DNA of 64,000 nucleotides. Origin: Pseudoalteromonas espejiana DSM 9414 (GTDB lineage Bacteria > Pseudomonadota > Gammaproteobacteria > Enterobacterales > Alteromonadaceae). Location: NCBI RefSeq assembly GCF_002221525.1, contig NZ_CP011029.1, forward strand, positions 186,001 through 250,000, written 5' to 3'. Below are positions 17,626-25,016 of the stretch, one piece after another. The number at the start of each line of letters is the position of its first letter. Position 1 is the first letter of the stretch. The position numbers and the translations under genes are program-made. The notes beneath the pieces are model-generated. The model had not been told where the DNA came from. It was given only the letters and a program-made list of their open reading frames with translations, and searched no databases.

Positions 17626-18243
17626 TTAATCGTATTTAGCTTCTAGCTCATTAGCCGTATGAAACTTCTCGTGGCTTTGTAATTGCTCATCGTACTTTGC
17701 AAGGTGTTTAAAGTGGGCAAGCTGACCTGAGTTTTTAACTAATTCAACAATAAACGACATCATAATGTCGGCACCGGTAAGGGTGTCGCCTACTAAATAA
17801 CGTTTACCTTGTAGTCGGTCGTTAAAATAGCTAATTACTTTAACAGTTTCTGCATCGGCGTAATTTTCTAAAAACTCTGTTTTAGCGCCATCTTTTAAAA
17901 CAAACATTTTAAGTAGCAGCGGTAAAATAGCTGAGCTTTCAGCAAAGTGCAGCCATTGCTGATAATCTACATATTCAGCGGTGCCTGCTTTTGGCGCAAA
18001 TTTTCCGTTACCGTATTTAGTAATTAAGTAATCGGTGATGGCGCCAGATTCAGTAACAATTAAACCATCGTCTTCAATAACAGGCGACTTACCTAATTGG
18101 TGCACTTTTTTTAGTTCGTCAGGCGCTAAAAATGTTTCTGTATTGCGCTGGTAGGCAACAATTTCGTAATCAACATCTAGCTCTTCTAAAAGCCAAATAA
18201 TACGTTTAGAACGCGATTTATTTAAATGGTGTAGTTTTATCAT
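17626..18243 (-). CDS. Glutathione S-transferase
   Basis: A 205-residue cytosolic GST. The N-terminal thioredoxin-like half has KLHHLNKSRSKRIIWLLEEL and the conserved cis-proline plus glutathione-contact segment GKSPVIEDDGLIVTESGAI. The C-terminal half is helical, with the N-cap motif LTGADIMMSF. It probably conjugates or reduces small electrophiles. It lies 48 bp downstream of the medium-chain reductase in the same direction, so the pair may be co-transcribed and act in electrophile detoxification. The substrate is unknown. Confidence 0.9.
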   Translation of the reverse strand: MIKLHHLNKSRSKRIIWLLEELDVDYEIVAYQRNTETFLAPDELKKVHQLGKSPVIEDDGLIVTESGAITDYLITKYGNGKFAPKAGTAEYVDYQQWLHFAESSAILPLLLKMFVLKDGAKTEFLENYADAETVKVISYFNDRLQGKRYLVGDTLTGADIMMSFIVELVKNSGQLAHFKHLAKYDEQLQSHEKFHTANELEAKYD

Positions 18244-18291
18244 GTCAGTCCTTGTTGGCGTTACTGCATAGGCAATAACGCTTAGTAAAAT

Positions 18292-19320
18292 TTAAAGAGG
18301 CTCGTTAATTTTAACAACGGTTTTGCCGAAGTTTTTACCACTAAGCATATCGTTAAATGCGCTTATGGTGTTTTCAATACCTTCTACCATGTGTTCGCGG
18401 TATTGAACTTTGCCATCCTGTAGCCATTTTTGCATGTCTTGTGCAAACTCGTCATAACGGTGGCCGTAGTCGTCAAAAATTATAAAGCCTTGCATTTTAA
18501 TACGTTTAGTAAGTAATTGACCCATAAGCATACCTAAGCGATCTGGCCCCTCTGGTAAGCTTGTTGCGTTATACTGCGATACTAAACCACACAGCGGTAC
18601 ACGTGCTGCGGTATTAAGTAGGGGTAATACGGCGTCGAATACTTTACCGCCCACATTTTCGTAATATACGTCTATGCCGTTATCACAGGCTTTTTCTAGT
18701 TGCTCTGCAAAGTCATCGGCTTTGTGATCAATACAGGCATCAAAGCCTAGCTTTTCAACGGCATGGGTACATTTTTCGCTGCCACCAGCAACACCTACCA
18801 CTTTACAGCCTTTAATTTTAGCTATTTGACCAACTGTTGCACCAACTGGCCCCGTTGCTGCGGCTACTACTACCGTTTCGCCTTCTTTTGGCGCGCCAAT
18901 GTCAAGTAAGCCCATGTAAGCCGTAAAGCCAGGCATACCCATAATACCAAGCGCATAAGACGGGTTTGCAGGTTCTTTACCTAATTGCATTAGGCCTTCG
19001 CCGTTAGTAATGGCGTAGTCTTGCCAACCGGTGTACGCAAGCACCCATTCGCCTTCACTAAATTTGTCGTTTTTAGACTCTTCTACTTGGCACACTGTAG
19101 CGCCAACCATTACATCGCCCACGTTTACCGGATCTGCATACGACTTTGCATCGTTCATACGACCACGCATGTATGGGTCAAGTGAAAGGTATATAGTGCG
19201 TAGTAGCACTTCGCCATCTTTAAGCGCTGGTAAATCTACTGTTTTAAGTTCAAAATTTTCATCGGTAGGGGCGCCATGTGGGCGTGATGCTAAAGTAAGT
19301 TGACGACTAGTCGCAGACAT
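18292..19320 (-). CDS. NADP-dependent medium-chain oxidoreductase (CurA/YncB type)
   Basis: 342 residues of the zinc-free medium-chain reductase family that includes E. coli CurA and leukotriene B4 dehydrogenases. Visible features are SLDPYMRGRM in the catalytic half, the nucleotide-binding segment VVVAAATGPVGATVGQIAK with GVAGGSEKC after it, YYENVGG, and the C-terminal GIENTISAFNDMLSGKNFGK. These enzymes reduce activated double bonds with NADPH. The ATG is preceded by AAGGAG. It is the first gene of the probable pair with the glutathione S-transferase. Confidence 0.92.
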   Translation of the reverse strand: MSATSRQLTLASRPHGAPTDENFELKTVDLPALKDGEVLLRTIYLSLDPYMRGRMNDAKSYADPVNVGDVMVGATVCQVEESKNDKFSEGEWVLAYTGWQDYAITNGEGLMQLGKEPANPSYALGIMGMPGFTAYMGLLDIGAPKEGETVVVAAATGPVGATVGQIAKIKGCKVVGVAGGSEKCTHAVEKLGFDACIDHKADDFAEQLEKACDNGIDVYYENVGGKVFDAVLPLLNTAARVPLCGLVSQYNATSLPEGPDRLGMLMGQLLTKRIKMQGFIIFDDYGHRYDEFAQDMQKWLQDGKVQYREHMVEGIENTISAFNDMLSGKNFGKTVVKINEPL

Positions 19321-19536
19321 AAAAATCTCCTTTTGAGGGTGAAGCCACTTAACGAATGTTTATGCGTTTAATAACCTAATTGGCATAAACAATAATGCGC
19401 GCTAAGTAGTATATGTATGTACAAATTTGTACCTTATAACAGGAGTTTTGGGCGGGGGGCTGCTAATTCAAGCTTTGCTAAGATAATTTAATCTGAGCTT
19501 TAAATAATAAACCTATCTCAAGCAGCTATTTATGCG

Positions 19537-20035
19537 CTAACTGTGTTGTTTTAGTTTGCTAAAAATATGGCTGTTGTAAAACACGCCATCTTTATAAATG
19601 GCTTGTTTAAGTATGGCCTCGGCTTCAAAGCCGCATTTAGTCAGTGCCTTTATAGAGCCAGTATTGCCAGCAAACACAGCGCCAAAAATACGGTTTAGAT
19701 TTGAGTTTTTAAAAGCCTCATTGCAAATTTGTGTAATTGCGTGGGTTATTATTCCTTGCCCCCAAAAGTGACTATTAAGCCAATAACCAATTTCGCCACT
19801 GCGGTTGTACTCAAACTCTCCGGGCGGTTATGCCAATGCACCCTGCAAATTGCTCATTTACAACAATGGCTTTAATAATCCCATTTTTAGAGCCTTGGTT
19901 TATCCACCAGTCGGCGTCGGCTTGCGTATACGGGAACGGAATTTTAGACGATAGAAAACGCGTAACCTGTTCATCGTTTAAGGTATTAATAATGTGTGGC
20001 GCGTCTTGTGGTTTAAAGTCTCTTAGGATGATCAT
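19537..20035 (-). pseudogene. GNAT N-acetyltransferase disrupted by a frameshift
   Basis: The frame starting at 20035 (MIILRDFKPQDAP...) runs as a RimJ-type acetyltransferase to GCIGIT and then hits a stop after ARRV. Shifting frame at the GC-rich run 19821-19827 resumes the family at once as PGEFEYNRSGEIGYWLN, then FWGQGIITHAI (acetyl-CoA loop), FAGNTGSIKALTKCGF, and a natural stop at 19537. One extra base in that run explains everything, so the gene is either a recent pseudogene or carries a sequencing error. The start is uncertain: an ATG at 20077 is also in frame. If intact it would make about 165 residues, the normal family length. Confidence 0.8.
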
Positions 20036-20182
20036 TGTTTTAATTAAGTGTCTGTTGCATACGGGGCAACTTAGCAAGCAATTAGGGATTGTACAATCAC
20101 AAAGATTAACTCTTTACGCCTATAACTTTGTTTTAAAGTACTCTAATATAAGCAAAATATGATACCTGATTAAGATGCCATT

Positions 20183-21388
20183 ATGCACCCACACATAGCC
20201 GCCCTTTATAATAGTGCCCAAAAGCCAAGTCGTTTAATTATAGGTTTAATGAGCGGTACCTCGTTAGATGGGCTCGATGTAGCACTGTGTAAAGTAACGG
20301 GGGCGGGTATAAATACACAGATTGAGGTTTTAAATTTTACCACCGTTGAATATAACAACGAGTACAAAACTAAAATAAAGCAGGTATTTGCCAAACGAGA
20401 GTGTGATTTAGAACTTGTAACCCTATTACACCCATGGGTGGGTAAACTCCATGGCGATATGGTTAATCAGTGCTTACATACTTGGCAGGTAAATCCGGCA
20501 AGTATTGATGTAATAGCCAGCCACGGGCAAACAATTTACCACTGCCCACAGTCGCAGCATAATCATAAAAGCTTTACTAATGGCACATTACAAATTGGCG
20601 ATAGCGACCAAATAGCCGTTACCACCGGCATTACAACGATTGGCGATTTTAGGCAAAAGCACATAGCAGCAGGGGGCGAAGGTGCACCACTTGCGGTATA
20701 TGGCGATTACTTATTTTTTGCAAATCCTAATGAAAATCGCATTTTATTAAACATGGGTGGCATTGCTAATTTAACGTTTTTACCTAAAAGCGGTGATGCA
20801 AACAGCGTGTTTAGTAGCGACATTGGCCCAGGTAATACCATTATGGATGGATACGTGCAGCAGCATTTTAAAGGCATGCATTTTGATGATGGTGCAAAAA
20901 TAGCAAAAACCGGTAAGGTAAATACACCCTTATTAAATGCATTGTGTAGCAACGCATTTTTTAAGCTTGCGCTGCCTAAAACGACTGGACCTGAAGTATT
21001 TAATTTAGCGTATTTGCATGCTGCTCAGCTGCAAACAAATACACAGCACTTAAGCCATGAAGATGTAATGGCAACTTTAAATATGTTTAGCGCGGCGGTA
21101 ATCGCTAATGCGTTAAATGAATGCGCGCAAAGTGCTAAAGAGTGTGTGGTGTACGCAAGTGGTGGCGGTATTCATAACCCGTTATTAATGGCCCAGCTTA
21201 ATACGCTGTGCCCGAGTATAAAAGCGTTTAAAAATACAGATGATTTGAGCATAAACCCCGATGCCAAAGAAGCCGTGCTATTTGCTATTTTAGCCAACGA
21301 GTGCCTAGCAGGTGAGCAGCAACACCTAAATAACACTGCGCAGGGTATTGCTGGAGTTACTATGGGTAAAGTAAGTTTTGCTGATTAA
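20183..21388 (+). CDS. anmK: Anhydro-N-acetylmuramic acid kinase
   Basis: 401 residues, but a good AnmK throughout: the ATP-binding GLMSGTSLDGLDVALC at residues 21-36, SHGQTIYHCP, GDFRQKHIAAGGEGAPL, LNMGGIANLTFLP, SSDIGPGNTIMDGY and YASGGGIHNPLL. AnmK phosphorylates and opens the 1,6-anhydro ring of anhydro-MurNAc from cell-wall turnover, giving MurNAc-6-phosphate for recycling. No other recycling gene is adjacent. The ribosome-binding site before the ATG is weak. Confidence 0.95.
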   Translation: MHPHIAALYNSAQKPSRLIIGLMSGTSLDGLDVALCKVTGAGINTQIEVLNFTTVEYNNEYKTKIKQVFAKRECDLELVTLLHPWVGKLHGDMVNQCLHTWQVNPASIDVIASHGQTIYHCPQSQHNHKSFTNGTLQIGDSDQIAVTTGITTIGDFRQKHIAAGGEGAPLAVYGDYLFFANPNENRILLNMGGIANLTFLPKSGDANSVFSSDIGPGNTIMDGYVQQHFKGMHFDDGAKIAKTGKVNTPLLNALCSNAFFKLALPKTTGPEVFNLAYLHAAQLQTNTQHLSHEDVMATLNMFSAAVIANALNECAQSAKECVVYASGGGIHNPLLMAQLNTLCPSIKAFKNTDDLSINPDAKEAVLFAILANECLAGEQQHLNNTAQGIAGVTMGKVSFAD

Positions 21389-21415
21389 GGTTTTATGAGT
21401 TTGTATACCAACACA

Positions 21416-21901
21416 TTAAAAAAACGAAAATAAACTTGAGCTCATATTACGAAAGTATTTTTTAACGCCGTGTGGCTTAACTTGGCTTTTAAGCTGTTGC
21501 TGTTTTTTATAACCTGCTTCAAATGCAGTTACTTGCATATCAAACTGCAAACTATTTTTTAAAGTAGCGTTTAAGCCATGCAACATCAATTGCATTACCA
21601 AGCAGTGGCTTTGGGTAATTTTACTCAAAGTTAAATACACATAACCGCGCTCTAAATCAGCATTAATCAGTGTTTTTTCAGTAAAGTATTGTGCATCACG
21701 CGCACTAGGATACGTTGCGCTCAACGAAATAATATCGTTTTCATGGGCGTCGTCAGGCAATACGCATTGCAGCGTTATTTCGTGCATAGCGCTGGCTTGC
21801 AAGGTTAACTGCTCGTATTCCATAGTGTGGCCCATAGCCGCAGAAAGGGGATCTTCAAAAGATTGTAACGCAAATGTGAGTTGCGTCATTGGTGTGCTCA
21901 T
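21416..21901 (-). CDS. Hypothetical protein
   Basis: 161 residues, not recognised. It has no signal peptide or membrane segment. The body alternates short strand-like segments (LTFALQSF, EITLQCVLP, DIISLSATYPS, RGYVYLTLSKI, LQFDMQVTAFEAGY), suggesting a beta-rich cytosolic fold, and ends in a basic and aromatic tail. It is convergent with anmK, 27 bp away. Codon use looks like the core genome, so it is probably a genuine lineage-specific gene. Confidence 0.6.
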   Translation of the reverse strand: MSTPMTQLTFALQSFEDPLSAAMGHTMEYEQLTLQASAMHEITLQCVLPDDAHENDIISLSATYPSARDAQYFTEKTLINADLERGYVYLTLSKITQSHCLVMQLMLHGLNATLKNSLQFDMQVTAFEAGYKKQQQLKSQVKPHGVKKYFRNMSSSLFSFF

Positions 21902-22311
21902 TTACTTCAACTTCTAGATTATAAAAAATACAGTTCGAGTTTAAATTATCACCTATTTTGATTGCAGTTTTATGACAAATTGCGCTTAATCGAATAATAG
22001 CTGTTGTTTGATAAAAAAAGATCGTTATTGTTCTTTCTCATTCGGTTTTGGAATGGTTTCTCACACATCTGGAATGAAGAGCTATATAAGGCGTTTATGA
22101 GCGATAACAGGTTATTAATATTGGCTAAATATCGTCGTTAATTGATTGGTTAAACTGCGCTTTGCGCATATATCCATGAAAATGAGCGCTGCGCGCAAAT
22201 TGGATTATTTAACTTTACCTAAAAACTCTAGAAGACTTAGTAATAGTAATACCTTAGGTAATTTGTTAAAACTATATAAAGTAGATAAATGAGCGCTAAG
22301 TCGGTAGAAAT
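21902..22311. other. AT-rich intergenic region at the edge of the cassette cluster
   Basis: A gene-poor stretch. It contains a GC-rich palindromic patch around 22150-22200 (TGCGCTTTGCGCA, then GCGCTGCGCGC) flanked by GTTAAAC and TTTAAC, and the attC-like candidate at 22208-22270. No protein-coding gene was supported here. Confidence 0.4.
22208..22270 (+). repeat. Possible degenerate attC site
   Basis: TTTAAC (22208-22213) followed by TTTACCTAA (22214-22222) is mirrored by TTAGGTAA (22254-22261), TTT and GTTAAA (22265-22270). Outer and inner boxes pair with extra unpaired bases between them, as in an attC. It is AT-rich and its core departs from GTTRRRY at the last base, so it may be chance. 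If real, it would bound a first cassette of about 760 bp. Confidence 0.3.
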
Positions 22312-22449
22312 ATGCGCGATGAGCGCACTATTAAATTGTTAAGTAGCTATACGGAGTATCATACTATCCAGCACGAAATGTTTAAATGGATGATGGAAAA
22401 TAACCTAAATTGGTCTGCTATTTTTCACAATCACATTGATTTGATTTGA
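22312..22449 (+). CDS. Small upstream ORF overlapping the HEPN gene
   Basis: A 45-codon ORF (MRDERTIKLLSSYTEYH...), not recognised. It ends in TTGATTTGA, so its last codons overlap the TTG start of the next gene by four bases. It has no clear ribosome-binding site. The overlap could couple translation to the downstream gene, which otherwise lacks a good start. Equally, it may be a chance frame. Confidence 0.3.
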   Translation: MRDERTIKLLSSYTEYHTIQHEMFKWMMENNLNWSAIFHNHIDLI

Positions 22450-22961
22450 TTTTAAAAGAAAAGGTCAAGGATATTCCGGAAATAGAAACTTTATCTGACA
22501 AAGATAAGGTTTATTGGAAGAATATATATGAAAATAACTTCCCTAAACAGTTGAGAAACACAACATTCCTAATGATGTTTGGGCATTTCGAGGAAATGCT
22601 ATATCTCTTATGGAAACAGTACAATCCTTTAAATATTGAGTTGGACAAAAAAGGTTTTGGAATTACGAAATTCAAAACCTATATTAAAACGACATTGCAA
22701 ACAGACATTGGGCAGCATCACGCATATCAGCAAATATCTGATGCTCAAAAAATTAGAAACTCTTTGCTTCACATTGCGGGGAGAGTGTCACTATCAAAAG
22801 AGACTAAAGCATTAAACGATTTAATTGTCCGTAACCCAGATTTGTATTGTATTCATCTAGATAGAGTGCAATTAAGCTATGATGGTGTTTTAAATTTTCA
22901 AAGAGCAGTTCGCAGTATCACTGAAGAGCTACTTAACAAAGCATTAAAGTCGGATTCGTAA
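22446..22961 (+). CDS. HEPN-like protein carried on an integron-type cassette
   Basis: 171 mostly helical residues with a TTG start; no ATG is available until residue 43, deep inside the fold. The segment KIRNSLLHIAG contains the Rx4H motif (Arg104, His109) that marks HEPN domains, many of which are RNases in toxin-antitoxin and anti-phage systems. The LRNTTFLMMFGHFEEMLYLLW helix is also typical of the RiboL-PSP/MAE_28990-like HEPN group. The stop codon lies inside the left end of an attC site, the usual layout of an integron cassette. RNase activity is not shown; the family call rests on one motif and the helical pattern. Confidence 0.55.
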   Translation: MILKEKVKDIPEIETLSDKDKVYWKNIYENNFPKQLRNTTFLMMFGHFEEMLYLLWKQYNPLNIELDKKGFGITKFKTYIKTTLQTDIGQHHAYQQISDAQKIRNSLLHIAGRVSLSKETKALNDLIVRNPDLYCIHLDRVQLSYDGVLNFQRAVRSITEELLNKALKSDS

Positions 22962-23031
22962 CAGTTGGCTCGGTTTCGCTTCGCTACACATTATAGCCAA
23001 CTATTTCTCACCGCTTAATGCGGCGTTAGTT
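22957..23031 (+). repeat. Integron attC site 1
   Basis: Begins with CGTAAC overlapping the HEPN stop codon and ends with CCGCTTAATGCGGCGTTAG, whose GTTAGTT core is at 23025-23031. The ending is very like known attC ends, for example the GGCTTAA...GCGTTAG end of aadA cassettes. An internal inverted repeat GTTGGCT/AGCCAAC (22964-22970 and 22995-23001) is present. The left half pairs less well with the right than in a textbook site. Confidence 0.6.
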
Positions 23032-23048
23032 TTACGGAGACACAAGCA

Positions 23049-23735
23049 GTGGCAGTTGAAAATCTACAAGATCTAGCTAAAGAAATTGTTGAGAATGGCG
23101 TATCACTGTCGGCTATTCATTACGTCTACATTACTCTGGTGGCCTTAGTATCTGCGGCATTGGGTGCATACTTTGGTTCCTATTTAAAAAAACGAGGCGA
23201 AGAACAAGCCCTCAAAGATAGCTTTGATGATGTGATTGACCGACTTGAAAGAACGACTCGTTTAACTGAAGAAATAAAGTATGCGATAGGAATTGGGACT
23301 ATAGAGCATCAAATTAAATTTTCGAAGCTTCACGAAAAGCGAATTGAGGTTATCGAAGGACTTTATCATCGTTTGGTTAATATGGAGTCGAAAGGCAAGG
23401 ATTTCGTTTATAGCTCGGGGCCTACACACGAACTCGGGTCCCAGTTTGATGCAGCCAGCAAAGCTGTTGATGAATTCATTTCTTACTCAAAACTCAACAA
23501 GTTTTGGATGGATAAAGCGCTTTTTGATGAAATCGAAAGTATTGCGCTTAGTCTAGATAGTATGATTCATGGTGCTGCTTTCAATTGTGGTGTTAGCCCA
23601 GCTAATACAGCCCAGTTCACTCAATCAATGGAAGAACTTCAGAAGATTGTAAAAATTATGGACAAAGGGATTCAATCTGCGAAAGAGAAAGTCATTGAAA
23701 GTATAAGAAAGACGTTGGAGCCAGATGAAAACTAA
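23049..23735 (+). CDS. Membrane-anchored coiled-coil protein (cassette gene)
   Basis: 228 residues starting at GTG with a good GGAGA site 8 bases upstream. One transmembrane segment (YVYITLVALVSAALGAYFGSYL, about residues 25-46) is followed by a long charged helical region with heptad character (residues 50-80 and 180-220). No family is recognised. Short soluble or single-pass proteins of unknown function are typical integron cargo. Its stop codon TAA forms part of the TAAC core of attC site 2. Confidence 0.65.
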   Translation: MAVENLQDLAKEIVENGVSLSAIHYVYITLVALVSAALGAYFGSYLKKRGEEQALKDSFDDVIDRLERTTRLTEEIKYAIGIGTIEHQIKFSKLHEKRIEVIEGLYHRLVNMESKGKDFVYSSGPTHELGSQFDAASKAVDEFISYSKLNKFWMDKALFDEIESIALSLDSMIHGAAFNCGVSPANTAQFTQSMEELQKIVKIMDKGIQSAKEKVIESIRKTLEPDEN

Positions 23736-23797
23736 CAATAAATTGCAGCGGGCAAAATTAGCTTCGCAAACTTTGCCCGCTGAATTGGGCGTTATAT
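23732..23797 (+). repeat. Integron attC site 2
   Basis: Near-textbook site. The left arm TAACAATAAATTGCAGCGGGC (starting at 23733) pairs with the right arm GCCCGCTGAATTGGGCGTTA (ending at 23794). In the paired L boxes, AATTGCAGCGGGC against AATTCAGCGGGC leaves one unpaired G, the extrahelical base that defines attC polarity. The stop codon of the upstream gene is the first part of the left core. Confidence 0.78.
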
Positions 23798-23840
23798 TTT
23801 TTTTCGAGTTAGTAGGAATTTTTAAAGGGATTTGAATTGA

Positions 23841-24374
23841 ATGAAATTTTTCAAACTTACAGTGCTAATATTATTTGCTTTAATTATTGGTGCAGCACTG
23901 TCATACCAGAAAATCATCTCAGACATATTAATACCTCAGTATGTTGACTGGGCTTATGAAACTGAAAGAAAAGGCTTTGAGTCAGGAATTCCACTAAATT
24001 CACGAGAATTAGCTTTGGCAGCTGATATAGGAATTCAAAAACCAGAGAAAGTTAGGATTGTACATGTTGAAGAAGTACCGTTTCCATACGAAAACTTCGC
24101 TCTAAAAACACTAGGTGAAGCACTAGGTTTTATTGGTGAAGGTATTACTAATAATGCCCAGGCTTTCGGTTATTTCATTTATGTTCGTAATGGATATGAG
24201 CTCAATAGGCCAAAATTGGCTCATGAATTGGTTCATGTGCTACAAATCGAAAGATCTAGTCTTGACCAAGTGATAACTCAGCACTTCTCTGACATAGCTG
24301 AATTTGGTTACGACCAAGCACATTTAGAAGTCGAGGCTTTTAAAGCAAATAAACAGTATGCAGCTGATTGGTAA
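23841..24374 (+). CDS. HExxH putative zinc metalloprotein (DUF4157-like)
   Basis: 177 residues with an N-terminal hydrophobic segment (LTVLILFALIIGAALSY) that is a signal peptide or anchor. The motif AHELVHVLQ puts HExxH at residues 128-132, and a downstream EVEAF (Glu165) is a possible third zinc ligand, as in DUF4157-type domains. The body would act outside the cytoplasm. It directly follows attC site 2, so it is probably the next cassette, but no convincing attC was found after it. Proteolytic activity is inferred from the motif. Confidence 0.6.
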   Translation: MKFFKLTVLILFALIIGAALSYQKIISDILIPQYVDWAYETERKGFESGIPLNSRELALAADIGIQKPEKVRIVHVEEVPFPYENFALKTLGEALGFIGEGITNNAQAFGYFIYVRNGYELNRPKLAHELVHVLQIERSSLDQVITQHFSDIAEFGYDQAHLEVEAFKANKQYAADW

Positions 24375-24571
24375 TTAAGGTTAAAGGGGGCAAATTTTGA
24401 CTTCATACATCAAGGTTTACCAGTGTCTGCTGATGCCACACTAACTAAGCTTGCAAGAGTACACCTATCAAATTAACTATATCCCTAAACCTTAAATGTA
24501 CTTGAGTGGCTAGCAAAATACGTGTAGTCCAGTTAGATAAAAGAGTTGTTCAAATATAAAAGGAATTAAAA

Positions 24572-24748
24572 ATGAAAAACGTTAATCCATGGCTTATATC
24601 TGCTCTTATTTTAGCTTTATTAACTAGTATTTTCAGGATCTGGTTTGGCAACTCTATGATCGGTTTTTTTATTGCACTAATCCTTTCTTTAGCATGTATC
24701 CCTTTAATAAAAACAGTGCAGGGGAAAGGCAATATAAAAGGTGAGTAA
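24572..24748 (+). CDS. Small two-helix membrane protein
   Basis: 58 residues: a short N-terminus, a first hydrophobic helix (WLISALILALLTSIFRIWF), a turn, a second helix (MIGFFIALILSLACIPLI) and a basic tail ending KGNIKGE. AGGA lies 7 bases upstream of the ATG, supporting translation. The family is not recognised. A GTTAGAT core-like heptamer at 24532-24538 precedes it, but no paired left arm was found, so membership of the cassette cluster is open. Confidence 0.55.
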   Translation: MKNVNPWLISALILALLTSIFRIWFGNSMIGFFIALILSLACIPLIKTVQGKGNIKGE

Positions 24749-24942
24749 ATAGATTTTTATTTCATAGTTAAACTTTCTAAAAGCCGAACTAAGGTATTTA
24801 AGTTATTAGCACTATCGTTCATTGCTACTGTTGGCGTGGTAGAAGTCTTAAGCTTTTAAGCTAGGGATAAGTTCGAGCTCGATACGTTATCTTAAGATAG
24901 TTTGCATTGATGATATTGTTTATAACAGCTCAATTAAAATAG

Positions 24943-24980
24943 CCCCTGTATTAAACGTAACGTTTAATACAGGGGTTTTA
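24943..24980. terminator. Strong bidirectional terminator after the porin operon
   Basis: Perfect 16-bp inverted repeat CCCCTGTATTAAACGT (24943-24958) and ACGTTTAATACAGGGG (24960-24975), followed by TTTTAT on the plus strand and preceded by AAAA on the left. It ends the minus-strand porin operon and closes the accessory region on its right side. Confidence 0.88.
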
Positions 24981-25016
24981 TAGTTTTAGGTTAACCGATT
25001 AAACACGCAAAGCGCA

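Larger units (their letters stand above)
22266..23791 (+). mobile_element. Gene-cassette cluster without integrase (CALIN-like)
   Basis: Same-strand genes are each followed by an attC whose left core overlaps the stop codon. The second cassette is well bounded, from 23026 to 23791 (766 bp). The left edge of the first depends on the weak site at 22208-22270. No integron integrase is in the window, which matches clusters of attC sites lacking integrase. Codon use and AT content differ from the flanking core genes. Confidence 0.55.

Noticed and set aside
22096..22143. TAAC...GTTA pair resembling an attC
   Set aside because: The inner boxes do not pair; only the four-base cores match, which is expected by chance here.
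24453..24538. Possible attC after the HExxH gene (CTAACT...AGTTAGAT)
   Set aside because: The right core fits GTTRRRY but the arms do not pair beyond six bases.
24550..24732. Minus-strand 60-codon frame
   Set aside because: It is antisense to the 58-residue membrane protein at 24572-24748, which has the better start signal.
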